Shown in pieces: positions 16,180-22,816 of a stretch of DNA of 22,816 nt. A program made the position numbers and the translations under genes. The notes beneath the pieces are model-generated. The model saw only the letters and a list, made by a program, of their open reading frames with translations, did not search any database and was not told the origin of the DNA. Location of the stretch: the NCBI GenBank assembly GCA_037380725.1, contig JARRRL010000096.1, forward strand, positions 1 through 22,816, written 5' to 3'. Each line of letters opens with the position of its first letter. Position 1 is the stretch's first letter. This stretch comes from JARRRL01 sp037380725 (GTDB lineage: Bacteria > Pseudomonadota > Gammaproteobacteria > Pseudomonadales > JANQJO01).

Positions 16180-17601
16180 TCACGCCATCTCAACTCGCGC
16201 CAACGCACTCACCACTTTTTCCATGCGCGCGCTGCGCGAACCCTTCACCAGAATCGCGCTGGACTGATGCGGCAAAGCCTGCAAATACGCAATCGCCTCA
16301 TCGTGACTTGAAAACACTCGACAACCAGCAAATCCTTGCGCCATGTCCGACGCAAACTCACCAATTGCCACCAACTCATCGATCAAACGATCGCGCGCAT
16401 AACGCGCGACCTCCCGATGCAAATCAGCAGCTTGGTCACCCAGCTCAGCCATCGAACCCAACACCAACACCCGCCACCCTTTGCACGTCGCCAATACATC
16501 CACCGCCGCACGCACCGAACTGGGATTGGCGTTGTAGGTATCGTCAATCAACACGCACCCTTCTCGCTGCGCCACTACGGGTGATAAACGCCCTCGAACG
16601 GGTTTCACGGCAGCCAATCCTGTTCGAATCGCCTCAGCAGATACGTTCAAAGGCTGAAGGGCGCTTACCACAGCCAACACATTGGACCAATTGTGTTCAC
16701 CCAAGAGTGGAGTTTCGACTTCCATCACTCCTTTCGGCGTACGGATGGATAAAATTGAACCGTAGCCCGGACGATAACGGGCCTTTTCCAACACCACATC
16801 GGCGGATTTTGTGTTGTAAAGGGTAAAGGTCAAGCAGCGTCGCCCTCGATTTTGCGCCAACCGATTTTGCGCCAACCACTGCGGGGCGAACGCGTCATCC
16901 AAGTTGATCACGGCAGTGCCTTGTGGCGTCAAGGCATCGTAAATTTCACCTTTCGCACGCGCCACCACCTCCACCGAGCCAAAACCAGCCAAATGCGCTT
17001 GCCCCACATTGGTGATTACTGCGATATCCGGACGACAAATACCCGCCGTCCACGCAATTTCACCTTCGTGATTGGCACCCAATTCCAGTACCGCTACTGT
17101 GTGCTCCGCGTGTAAACGACACACCGTCAATGGCAATCCAATTTGATTATTCAAATTGCCCGCTGTCAGCAACACCCGCTGATCAGCCCCAGACTGATCC
17201 GCCTCAAACGCAACGCGCAAGATCGCACCCAGCATTTCTTTCACTGTGGTTTTGCCACAACTGCCAGTCAACGCAATCGTGGTGAGGGTCAGCCGATTCC
17301 GCCACAATCGCGCCAACTCCCCCAAGGCAATCCCCGTATCCAGAACACGCAAACACGGTACTCCCGTGGGCAGGGTACATAACGCATCACGTTGCACCAC
17401 CACGGCACACGCTCCCGCCTCGCACGCAGCGGACAAAAACTGATGACCATCGAATCGTTCACCCACCAGAGCCACAAACAACTGTCCAGGCTTTATGGTG
17501 CGCGTGTCCGTGCTCACGCCACGAAACTCTCCACGCGCTTCCACTCCCGTCCACTCGCCCAAACCCGCGTCAGCCAAATCACGCAGCGCCATTTCAATCA
17601 T
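16180..17601 (-). CDS. murF: UDP-MurNAc-tripeptide--D-alanyl-D-alanine ligase
   Basis: Last cytoplasmic Mur ligase, adding D-Ala-D-Ala. It has 473 residues against 452 in E. coli. Visible: STDTRTIKPGQLFVAL near residue 30, the P-loop TGSCGKTTVKEML (112-124), GNLNNQIGLPLTV (148-160), LELGANHEGEI, TNVGQAHL, GEHNWSNVLA and DDTYNANPSSVRAA, all expected in MurF. The start is ATG 17601 (MIEMALRDL); the ribosome site is weak (GGG 7 nt upstream), and the ATG three codons later is an alternative. It contains a small in-frame duplication (WLAQNRLAQNRG) in the central domain. It lies 51 nt after murE. It depends on a D-Ala-D-Ala ligase that is not encoded in this window. Confidence 0.96.
   Translation of the reverse strand: MIEMALRDLADAGLGEWTGVEARGEFRGVSTDTRTIKPGQLFVALVGERFDGHQFLSAACEAGACAVVVQRDALCTLPTGVPCLRVLDTGIALGELARLWRNRLTLTTIALTGSCGKTTVKEMLGAILRVAFEADQSGADQRVLLTAGNLNNQIGLPLTVCRLHAEHTVAVLELGANHEGEIAWTAGICRPDIAVITNVGQAHLAGFGSVEVVARAKGEIYDALTPQGTAVINLDDAFAPQWLAQNRLAQNRGRRCLTFTLYNTKSADVVLEKARYRPGYGSILSIRTPKGVMEVETPLLGEHNWSNVLAVVSALQPLNVSAEAIRTGLAAVKPVRGRLSPVVAQREGCVLIDDTYNANPSSVRAAVDVLATCKGWRVLVLGSMAELGDQAADLHREVARYARDRLIDELVAIGEFASDMAQGFAGCRVFSSHDEAIAYLQALPHQSSAILVKGSRSARMEKVVSALARVEMA
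16848..16877. repeat. 15-bp perfect tandem duplication inside murF
   Basis: GATTTTGCGCCAACC occurs twice back to back (16848-16862, 16863-16877). It adds five codons in frame, giving LAQNR twice in the protein, in the region after NLDDAFAPQW, which is variable in the family. It is most likely a recent slippage event, since the copies are identical. Confidence 0.85.
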
Positions 17602-17652
17602 GACAGCCCATACCCATCCTGCTCACCATACCCACCCTACCCATCATGCCAT

Positions 17653-19185
17653 TCACCTCGCATCAACCAATCCCAATAGCCGCTGCACCGTATCCCGATC
17701 ACTGTATGGCAAGCGTTCCTGCCCTATTTCCTGGTAGTTCTCGTGTCCTTTTCCCGCAACAATCACGACATCCGTTGACCCCGCCGCCTGAACGGCGGCG
17801 GAAATCGCTGCGCGGCGCTGCGCTTGCACCAAAAACAGCGCAGACCGATCCACCATTCCTGCTTGAATATCACACAAAATTTGTTCAGACGCTTCCGTAC
17901 GCGGATTATCGTCCGTCAGGATTACGTGGTCCGCCAATCGCTCAGCAACAGCACCCATCACCGGGCGCTTCGTATTATCCCGATCACCACCACAACCAAA
18001 TACCACCCACACCTTGCCGTGACAATGCGCCCGTACCGCCTGAATAACGTGCTGCAAGGCATCCGGTGTGTGCGCATAATCGACAATCACATCTGGAAAT
18101 CCTGGCGCCGTAAAACGTTCTAAACGACCTGGTGGAAGCGGCGTATCAGCCAAGGCCTCCGTCGCCGCTCGTACCGTCCAGCCAAAACTCACCAAGGTCG
18201 CCAAGGCTGCCAAGGCGTTTTGCACGTTATGCACTCCCCAACACGGTAAATGCCACATCCATTCACCTTCCGCACTGCGCAGCATCACCTCCAGTCCCTC
18301 TGGCAGACAGCGCCACGCCGATACGTAAAAATCCACGTGTTCGATGGATACTGGGGGGGCTTCATCTGGTGAGCCCAATAAATACGTCAACGCTTGGCCG
18401 GCGTATTCGCCATTCAGGTACACCGACCGAGCCACCTGATCCCCCAGATTAAGGACGCAATACCGCAAGTCTGACCACTGCAATAATTTCTTTTTCTCCA
18501 TCGCGTAAGCCGACATCGTGCCATGATAATCCAAATGATCATGACTCAACTGTGTCCACACAGCCGTATGAATGGGTATGCCATTCAAGCGTCCTTGAGA
18601 CAAAGCGTGAGAAGACGCCTCCAACGCGGCGTAACGACCGCGATCGTGATGCAAATCAAACAACCAACGGTGCAAAGTAAATAAATCCGGTGTGGTGTTG
18701 CCCGCTTCAACTAATGCGCCCACCGACCCAATCCCTAAGGTGCCGGACCACCCCGCAGGCGCTTGCCGTCGATGGCAGGCTTCTGCGATCCAGCCTGATG
18801 TCGTTGTTTTACCATTCGTTCCCGTTACCGCCGCTACCGTCAACGCGCCCGGACTGTAAGGGTAAATGGTTTTCGCTAAAGCACCCAAGTGTTTCGATAA
18901 ATCTGCTACGGGCAAAAAATTCGTTCGAGGGTGCGAGATTTTCAGCACTTCCAGCAGCGCTGGCGAATAAAATGTTTCAATGCCTTTCGCTTCATAAACA
19001 ATAACTGGCGCTGCTTTTTCCAAGGCGCTGGAAAAAAATCGTCGCCCATCGGTGCTCAAACCTGGCACAGCCACAAACCCCGTAACGGCGTCAGCCGATC
19101 GACTGTCCAATGTTAAACCCTGAATGGGTGCGCGGTTATCGATTGACACGCCGACACAAGCACCAATTTCCTTAGCGGTAATCAT
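17653..19185 (-). CDS. murE: UDP-MurNAc-L-Ala-D-Glu--2,6-diaminopimelate ligase
   Basis: Cytoplasmic Mur ligase adding the third residue of the stem peptide. The DNPR motif at 426-429 (LTDDNPRTE) is the signature of enzymes using meso-diaminopimelate rather than lysine, so the wall is of the Gram-negative DAP type. It has 510 residues, usual for the family. Other features: SRSADAVTGFVAVPG near 28-42, P-loop TGTNGKTTTS (121-130), GTLGIG, EASSHALSQGRL, SHDHLDYHGTMSAYAMEKKKLL with K231 at the carbamylated-lysine position, VHNVQNALAAL, PPGRLERF, VDYAHTPDAL and VFGCGGDRD. The start ATG at 19185 has only a weak GAG 11 nt upstream. It follows ftsI after 91 nt, a spacer that holds two palindromes. 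Confidence 0.97.
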   Translation of the reverse strand: MITAKEIGACVGVSIDNRAPIQGLTLDSRSADAVTGFVAVPGLSTDGRRFFSSALEKAAPVIVYEAKGIETFYSPALLEVLKISHPRTNFLPVADLSKHLGALAKTIYPYSPGALTVAAVTGTNGKTTTSGWIAEACHRRQAPAGWSGTLGIGSVGALVEAGNTTPDLFTLHRWLFDLHHDRGRYAALEASSHALSQGRLNGIPIHTAVWTQLSHDHLDYHGTMSAYAMEKKKLLQWSDLRYCVLNLGDQVARSVYLNGEYAGQALTYLLGSPDEAPPVSIEHVDFYVSAWRCLPEGLEVMLRSAEGEWMWHLPCWGVHNVQNALAALATLVSFGWTVRAATEALADTPLPPGRLERFTAPGFPDVIVDYAHTPDALQHVIQAVRAHCHGKVWVVFGCGGDRDNTKRPVMGAVAERLADHVILTDDNPRTEASEQILCDIQAGMVDRSALFLVQAQRRAAISAAVQAAGSTDVVIVAGKGHENYQEIGQERLPYSDRDTVQRLLGLVDAR

Positions 19186-19203
19186 CGTCGTTTTCTCGTT
19201 TGA

Positions 19204-19229
19204 GTCTCATTGAGACAGGCCGTATACGG
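19204..19229. promoter_or_regulatory. Paired palindromes in the murE leader
   Basis: GTCTCA-T-TGAGAC (19204-19216) and CCGTATACGG (19220-19229) are both perfect and 3 nt apart, in the 91-nt ftsI-murE gap and 19-44 nt before the murE ATG. The spacing and perfection suggest a protein-binding site, but no regulator is known to me for this site and I see no convincing -35/-10 pair. Confidence 0.35.
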
Positions 19230-19276
19230 TAATTTCAGTTGCCATGTAGCCGTTTCGATTGAGCAGCCGTTGCAAT

Positions 19277-21094
19277 TTAGCCACCCAAGGGCATGAGCGG
19301 CGGCATGGTGTCCGGCGGAATACCTTGCAGGCGCAACATATTACTCACGGATTCAGCGAAAACCGGCGCCGCAACAGCACCACCAAAATGTTTACCCGCA
19401 GAAGGCTGATCAATCACCACAACCATCACGATTCGAGGGGCCGTAGCCGGGGCATATCCCGCAAACAAAGATAAATATTGATCATCGGCGTAGCCCGTCG
19501 GCGTCATCTTGTAGACCGTACCGGTCTTACCCGCTACGTGATAACCAGCAATGGCGGCTTTTACTGCCGTGCCGCCCGGAGCCACCACCGTCTGCAACAT
19601 ACGCGTCACTTCTAAGGCCAAACCCGCTCCCATCACGCGCTCACCCATCGGCTCTTCCTCCCGCAACAGTACGGTCACGGGTTTCAACACACCGCCTGAA
19701 GCGATCGCCGCGTAAGCGCGCGCCAACTGGAGCGCCGTAACAGACAGACCATAACCAAAAGACAAGGTCGCACGATCCAGTTTCTTCGGTTGCCTCCAAA
19801 TCGGCAGTGTTCCGTCCCGCTCACCCGGCAAATTCACACCCGTTGCCTGCCCAAATCCCAAACGATCAAACCACGTAGACAATTGCTGATCGGGCATATC
19901 CAAAGCCAAACGCACAACACCCACATTGCTTGACTTCGTTAAGATACCGGTAACATCAAGGAGTCCGTAATTTCGAAAATCACGAATTTGCTTCCCACTT
20001 ATGGTGATATAGCCCGGCGACGTGTCTAATAGCGTCGTGGGATCATAGCGACCCGTATCCAAAGCCGCTAAAACGGAAAACGGTTTCATTGTCGATCCGG
20101 GTTCAAACACATCCGTAATCACGCGATTGCGCAAGGCCTCAGAGGCTAAATGCGCGCGATCGTTCGGATTGACACTCGGACTGCTGACCATAGCTAATAC
20201 CGCACCCGAACGTACATCCAAAGCCACTAAGGTGCCGGCTTGCGCTTTGTTTACCGTCACCGCGCGTTGCAAGGCCTGCCACGCCTGATATTGAAACCGC
20301 AAATCAATGCTCAGTTGCACATCCTGCCCTGGACGCGGCGGTTTCGACAGGCCCAATTGCTCAATCATGCGTTGATGACGATCTTTAATGATGGTGTACG
20401 CACCTGGCTCACCACTCAGCATACGATCAAAAGACAGCTCCACCCCTTCTTGGCCATGCTGATCCAGGTCCGTCAGGCCCACGATTTGAGCCACCACTTC
20501 CCCAGCAGGATAAAACCGTTTGTATTCGGTTGAGCCCTGCACACCGGGAATGTCTTCGTTCAGAACAATATCCGCGAACTCTGGCGCTACTTGCCGTTTC
20601 AGGTATAAAAAATCCCGATTGCTGTTCTCCGTCAATCGCGCTTGCAACGACGACAATGACACCCCCAAACCATCAGCCAAACGACGGAGCGTCGCGTCGT
20701 CGCGCGGTACTTGACTCGGATCACACCACAAGCTGATAACAGGTGTGCTAACCGCCAAGGGCACACCATGTCGATCGCGAATAATACCCCGATAAGCTGG
20801 CAGTTCAAGTGTGCGCAAGGTGCGCTTTTCACCTTGCTCCTTTAAAAAAGCCCCCATCACCCAATACAGATAAAACGCGCGCACCGCTAAGACACAGGCC
20901 ATCACGATCACAAGCAAAATCAAAACATGCACACGGTGCGGTTTCCATCGACGTGGATACCACAACGCTTCTTCATGCTTGCCGTTTGCGCGCCGCATCG
21001 CATCAATCGGCAAATCATGCTGTGATGCCGTCAACGAAGCCAAAAAAGCAGGCTTACGCCATGCATTACGCCATTTTTTCAGAAAGTCCATCAT
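19277..21094 (-). CDS. ftsI: Septal peptidoglycan transpeptidase (PBP3)
   Basis: Class B penicillin-binding protein crosslinking septal peptidoglycan, anchored by one N-terminal membrane segment. I chose the ATG at 21094, 4 nt after the ftsL stop; an in-frame TTG at 21127 overlaps ftsL and a second ATG follows at 21091. The product is 605 residues against 588 in E. coli. The basic cytoplasmic tail and membrane segment fall at about 56-80 (VHVLILLVIVMACVLAVRAFY). Then comes the pedestal domain with RGIIRDRHGVPLA, followed by the transpeptidase with the active-site EPGSTMKPF (Ser334, Lys337), SSN at 388-390 and KTGT at 523-526. All three beta-lactam-binding motifs are intact. No Shine-Dalgarno precedes the start, so it is likely coupled to ftsL translation. 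Confidence 0.97.
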   Translation of the reverse strand: MMDFLKKWRNAWRKPAFLASLTASQHDLPIDAMRRANGKHEEALWYPRRWKPHRVHVLILLVIVMACVLAVRAFYLYWVMGAFLKEQGEKRTLRTLELPAYRGIIRDRHGVPLAVSTPVISLWCDPSQVPRDDATLRRLADGLGVSLSSLQARLTENSNRDFLYLKRQVAPEFADIVLNEDIPGVQGSTEYKRFYPAGEVVAQIVGLTDLDQHGQEGVELSFDRMLSGEPGAYTIIKDRHQRMIEQLGLSKPPRPGQDVQLSIDLRFQYQAWQALQRAVTVNKAQAGTLVALDVRSGAVLAMVSSPSVNPNDRAHLASEALRNRVITDVFEPGSTMKPFSVLAALDTGRYDPTTLLDTSPGYITISGKQIRDFRNYGLLDVTGILTKSSNVGVVRLALDMPDQQLSTWFDRLGFGQATGVNLPGERDGTLPIWRQPKKLDRATLSFGYGLSVTALQLARAYAAIASGGVLKPVTVLLREEEPMGERVMGAGLALEVTRMLQTVVAPGGTAVKAAIAGYHVAGKTGTVYKMTPTGYADDQYLSLFAGYAPATAPRIVMVVVIDQPSAGKHFGGAVAAPVFAESVSNMLRLQGIPPDTMPPLMPLGG

Positions 21095-21098
21095 AGGG

Positions 21099-21623
21099 TT
21101 ATTCAGTTTCCGACGCCGTGGCGACAACGCGCTGCCGCACCTCAGCGGTGGACGAGACGGACACAGAAACCGGCGGCACAGACAAAATCGGTGACGCCTG
21201 CAACGACGACGCTTGCAACGACGACGCCTGTAAAGGCGGCGCCTGCAAAAAAGTCACCTGACTTAAATCGGGAATCACCATGTGTAATTGCGAACGCGCA
21301 GCGGTTTCCACATGATCCAAGGCCCCCCAGGCACTTTGCTCCACCAATAATTGACTCCATGCTCGATTTAAGGCATCTCGTGTATTCATTTGTACATGAA
21401 AGGATCGTAACTGTTGTCGATATATGTGTTGCACCAACACAACGGATAATGCCGAGAACACCACGACAATCGTCATGATCACTAAAATACCTTGGTGCCA
21501 CGGTTTCAGTACGGACCACACGGAAGCCGGTTGCTCTGCCGTACGAAAAATCAGATGCCCCGCATCGACGACCGGCACCTTCCAGGCAAGTCGTTCATCC
21601 ACTTTTCGTGCCACCGCAGTCAT
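21099..21623 (-). CDS. ftsL: Cell division protein FtsL with repeat-bearing C-terminal tail
   Basis: Small bitopic membrane protein that forms a complex with FtsB and FtsQ and activates FtsWI. It is assigned by position between rsmH and ftsI and by form. There is a cytoplasmic tail of about 43 residues and a membrane segment at about 44-65 (GILVIMTIVVVFSALSVVLV). A periplasmic coiled coil at about 66-115 carries QLLVEQSAWGALDHVETAARSQLHMVIPD, which fits the FtsL core. E. coli FtsL is 121 residues; this is 174 because of a C-terminal tail of about 50 residues, rich in Ser, Val and Ala, that opens with four xxLQA repeats. The ATG at 21623 has AAGGGGA about 6 nt upstream. It is 133 nt after rsmH. 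Confidence 0.9.
   Translation of the reverse strand: MTAVARKVDERLAWKVPVVDAGHLIFRTAEQPASVWSVLKPWHQGILVIMTIVVVFSALSVVLVQHIYRQQLRSFHVQMNTRDALNRAWSQLLVEQSAWGALDHVETAARSQLHMVIPDLSQVTFLQAPPLQASSLQASSLQASPILSVPPVSVSVSSTAEVRQRVVATASETE
21195..21254. repeat. Four 15-bp units in the ftsL tail
   Basis: Units at 21195-21209, 21210-21224, 21225-21239 and 21240-21254 share the pattern CGCYTGYAA plus six variable bases; the first two differ at one position. They encode TFLQA, PPLQA, SSLQA, SSLQA. The unit is five codons, as in the murF duplication, so the frame is kept. Confidence 0.8.
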
Positions 21624-21756
21624 TGCTATCCCCTTAATTCATCAACGTTATGGCGCGCCGCAGCACCACATTTTTTCACCAACCCCTACTGACAACACAT
21701 GACCGCTGCAGTTGCCGAAATCAGCACGCTCTATAAAAAATATTTTACAACGCGTA

Positions 21757-22731
21757 TTACGATTTATTGGGCTCACGCGTTTTACGCGCCACTCGCAGTA
21801 CCGCACTTCGAGCGCGTGGGTTTCGCGCCACTTCTTCATCTGTGGCTTTTGTTTTTTTCCCTTGCAAGGCAAACACGGGTGGTGTGCCCACACCCGTCAA
21901 AGGCACGCCTTCCGGCAGCGACTCACGACCGAAATCACGAAAAAACCGTTTCACTATTCGATCTTCCAACGAATGAAAACTGATCACCGCTGTGTTCCCA
22001 CCCACTTGAAGACAGGAAGCCGTTGCCACCAAAGCCTGCTCCAACACCGAGAGCTCCTGGTTAATTTGAATGCGAATCGCTTGAAAAGATCGTGTTGCTG
22101 GGTGTTTCGCGTGAGGTCGTTGCGGATAACAGCCCGCCACCAGTTGCGCTAACTGAGCTGTCGTTTTAATCGGCTCACGCTCACGCGCCGCCACCAACAC
22201 GCGCGCAATACGTCGAGAGCGCTTCTCTTCACCGTAACGCCACAGCACATCCGCCAAAATCCGTTCATCAACAGACGCCAACCATTCGGCAGCCGTTTGA
22301 CCTCGCGTCGTGTCCATCCGCATGTCCAAAGGCCCATCCCGAAGGAAGCTAAATCCTCTCTCGGCATCGTCCAGTTGCGGTGATGAGACCCCCAAGTCCA
22401 ACAACACACCGTCTGGACGGACACCAAGTTCGGATACCCATTGGTCAATATAATGAAACGATCCTTGCCGAACGATGCACCGTTTATCCCGTTCCGCTAA
22501 AGCGTGGGCCTGCACAATCGCTTGTGGATCTTGATCAATACAAAGCAAACGACCCTTCGCACCCAAACGCCGCAAAAGGTTACGACTGTGTCCACCGCGC
22601 CCAAACGTGCCATCCACGTAGAACCCGTCTGGTTTAATCGCTAAGCCCGCCAATGCTGGCTCTAATAATACGGGTTCGTGAACAAACCCTGGCTCATGAA
22701 CGATCAACCCAAGCTCCCCCAAGCTAGACAC
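21757..22731 (-). CDS. rsmH: 16S rRNA (cytosine(1402)-N(4))-methyltransferase
   Basis: SAM-dependent methyltransferase modifying C1402 in the ribosomal decoding centre; formerly mraW. Visible: the SAM-binding DGTFGRGGHSR at 40-50, CIDQDPQA, LLDLGVSSPQLDDAERGFSFLRDGPLDMRMD (about 110-140), TAAEWLASVDE, ATRSFQAIRIQINQEL, SFHSLEDRIVKRFF and the terminal NPRARSAVLRVARK. It is the usual length (324 residues from the GTG at 22731; 316 from a TTG at 22707). The GTG has GAGAG about 4 nt before it and overlaps the end of the upstream frame, but the TTG has GGGGGAG about 6 nt before it and fits the E. coli length better, so the start is undecided. The N-terminus carries a VHEP duplication. Confidence 0.96.
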   Translation of the reverse strand: MSSLGELGLIVHEPGFVHEPVLLEPALAGLAIKPDGFYVDGTFGRGGHSRNLLRRLGAKGRLLCIDQDPQAIVQAHALAERDKRCIVRQGSFHYIDQWVSELGVRPDGVLLDLGVSSPQLDDAERGFSFLRDGPLDMRMDTTRGQTAAEWLASVDERILADVLWRYGEEKRSRRIARVLVAAREREPIKTTAQLAQLVAGCYPQRPHAKHPATRSFQAIRIQINQELSVLEQALVATASCLQVGGNTAVISFHSLEDRIVKRFFRDFGRESLPEGVPLTGVGTPPVFALQGKKTKATDEEVARNPRARSAVLRVARKTREPNKS

Positions 22732-22816
22732 AATCTCTCAGCAGTTTTAGCTGCAAGCCCATCATTGCATCAGCACCACCTGACAACGCAACCGGCTCCA
22801 GCCCTGCAGAAAATGC
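22724..22816 (-). CDS. mraZ: Possible 3' end of mraZ (partial)
   Basis: A frame open from the right edge for 30 codons ends at TAG (22724-22726), overlapping the rsmH GTG by 8 nt. Its end, LQLKLLRDCV, is compatible with the LRDL-type C-terminus of some gammaproteobacterial MraZ proteins, and mraZ normally precedes rsmH. The visible 30 residues are in the poorly conserved tail, so the call rests mainly on position. MraZ is a transcriptional regulator of the dcw operon. Confidence 0.45.
   Translation of the reverse strand, partial: AFSAGLEPVALSGGADAMMGLQLKLLRDCV

Noticed and set aside
1..22816. CRISPR arrays, tRNA, rRNA, insertion sequences or prophage genes
   Set aside because: No repeat-spacer pattern, no recognisable RNA gene and no transposase or integrase; the short repeats found are tandem and few.

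Overview
The window is one strand of a chromosomal cell-division and peptidoglycan-synthesis (dcw) cluster followed by a two-gene RND efflux operon. Every gene I can support lies on the minus strand, so transcription runs from position 22816 toward 1. The family-level match is to Gammaproteobacteria. FtsI, FtsW and MurC read like the Pseudomonas/Escherichia type. MraY would be about 360 residues if whole, which fits gammas. MurE carries the DNPR motif of meso-diaminopimelate-adding enzymes, and lpxC sits directly after ftsZ. I cannot name a genus. Base composition looks close to half G+C by eye (not counted).

Layout in transcription order: a possible 3' end of mraZ (22816-22724), rsmH, ftsL, ftsI, murE, murF, a broken mraY, murD, ftsW, murG, murC, ftsQ, ftsA, ftsZ, lpxC, then a periplasmic adaptor lipoprotein and an RND permease that runs off the left edge of the window. 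The gene order matches the classical cluster except that murB and ddl, usually found between murC and ftsQ in gammas, are absent. A 259-nt stretch lies there instead. A second large spacer (429 nt) separates ftsQ from ftsA, which overlap in E. coli. These spacers hold short palindromes and hairpins but no gene I can defend.

How the genes work together: MurC, MurD, MurE and MurF build UDP-MurNAc-pentapeptide in the cytoplasm. MraY and MurG turn it into lipid I and lipid II at the membrane, and FtsW with FtsI polymerises and crosslinks it at the septum. FtsZ, FtsA, FtsQ and FtsL assemble and activate the division machine. LpxC commits UDP-GlcNAc to lipid A, and RsmH modifies 16S rRNA. The efflux pair has no known link to division and simply follows the cluster.

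The most notable observation is in mraY. About 49 nt are missing at 15788-15791, removing the conserved DDY acidic motif and shifting the frame, although the flanking halves and all neighbouring genes look intact. This should be essential, so it is either a sequence/assembly defect, a variant in the source population, or a real lesion backed by a second copy. The window also has several short direct tandem duplications of 12 to 17 bp. Apart from these points this is an ordinary dcw region, and I found no convincing undescribed system.
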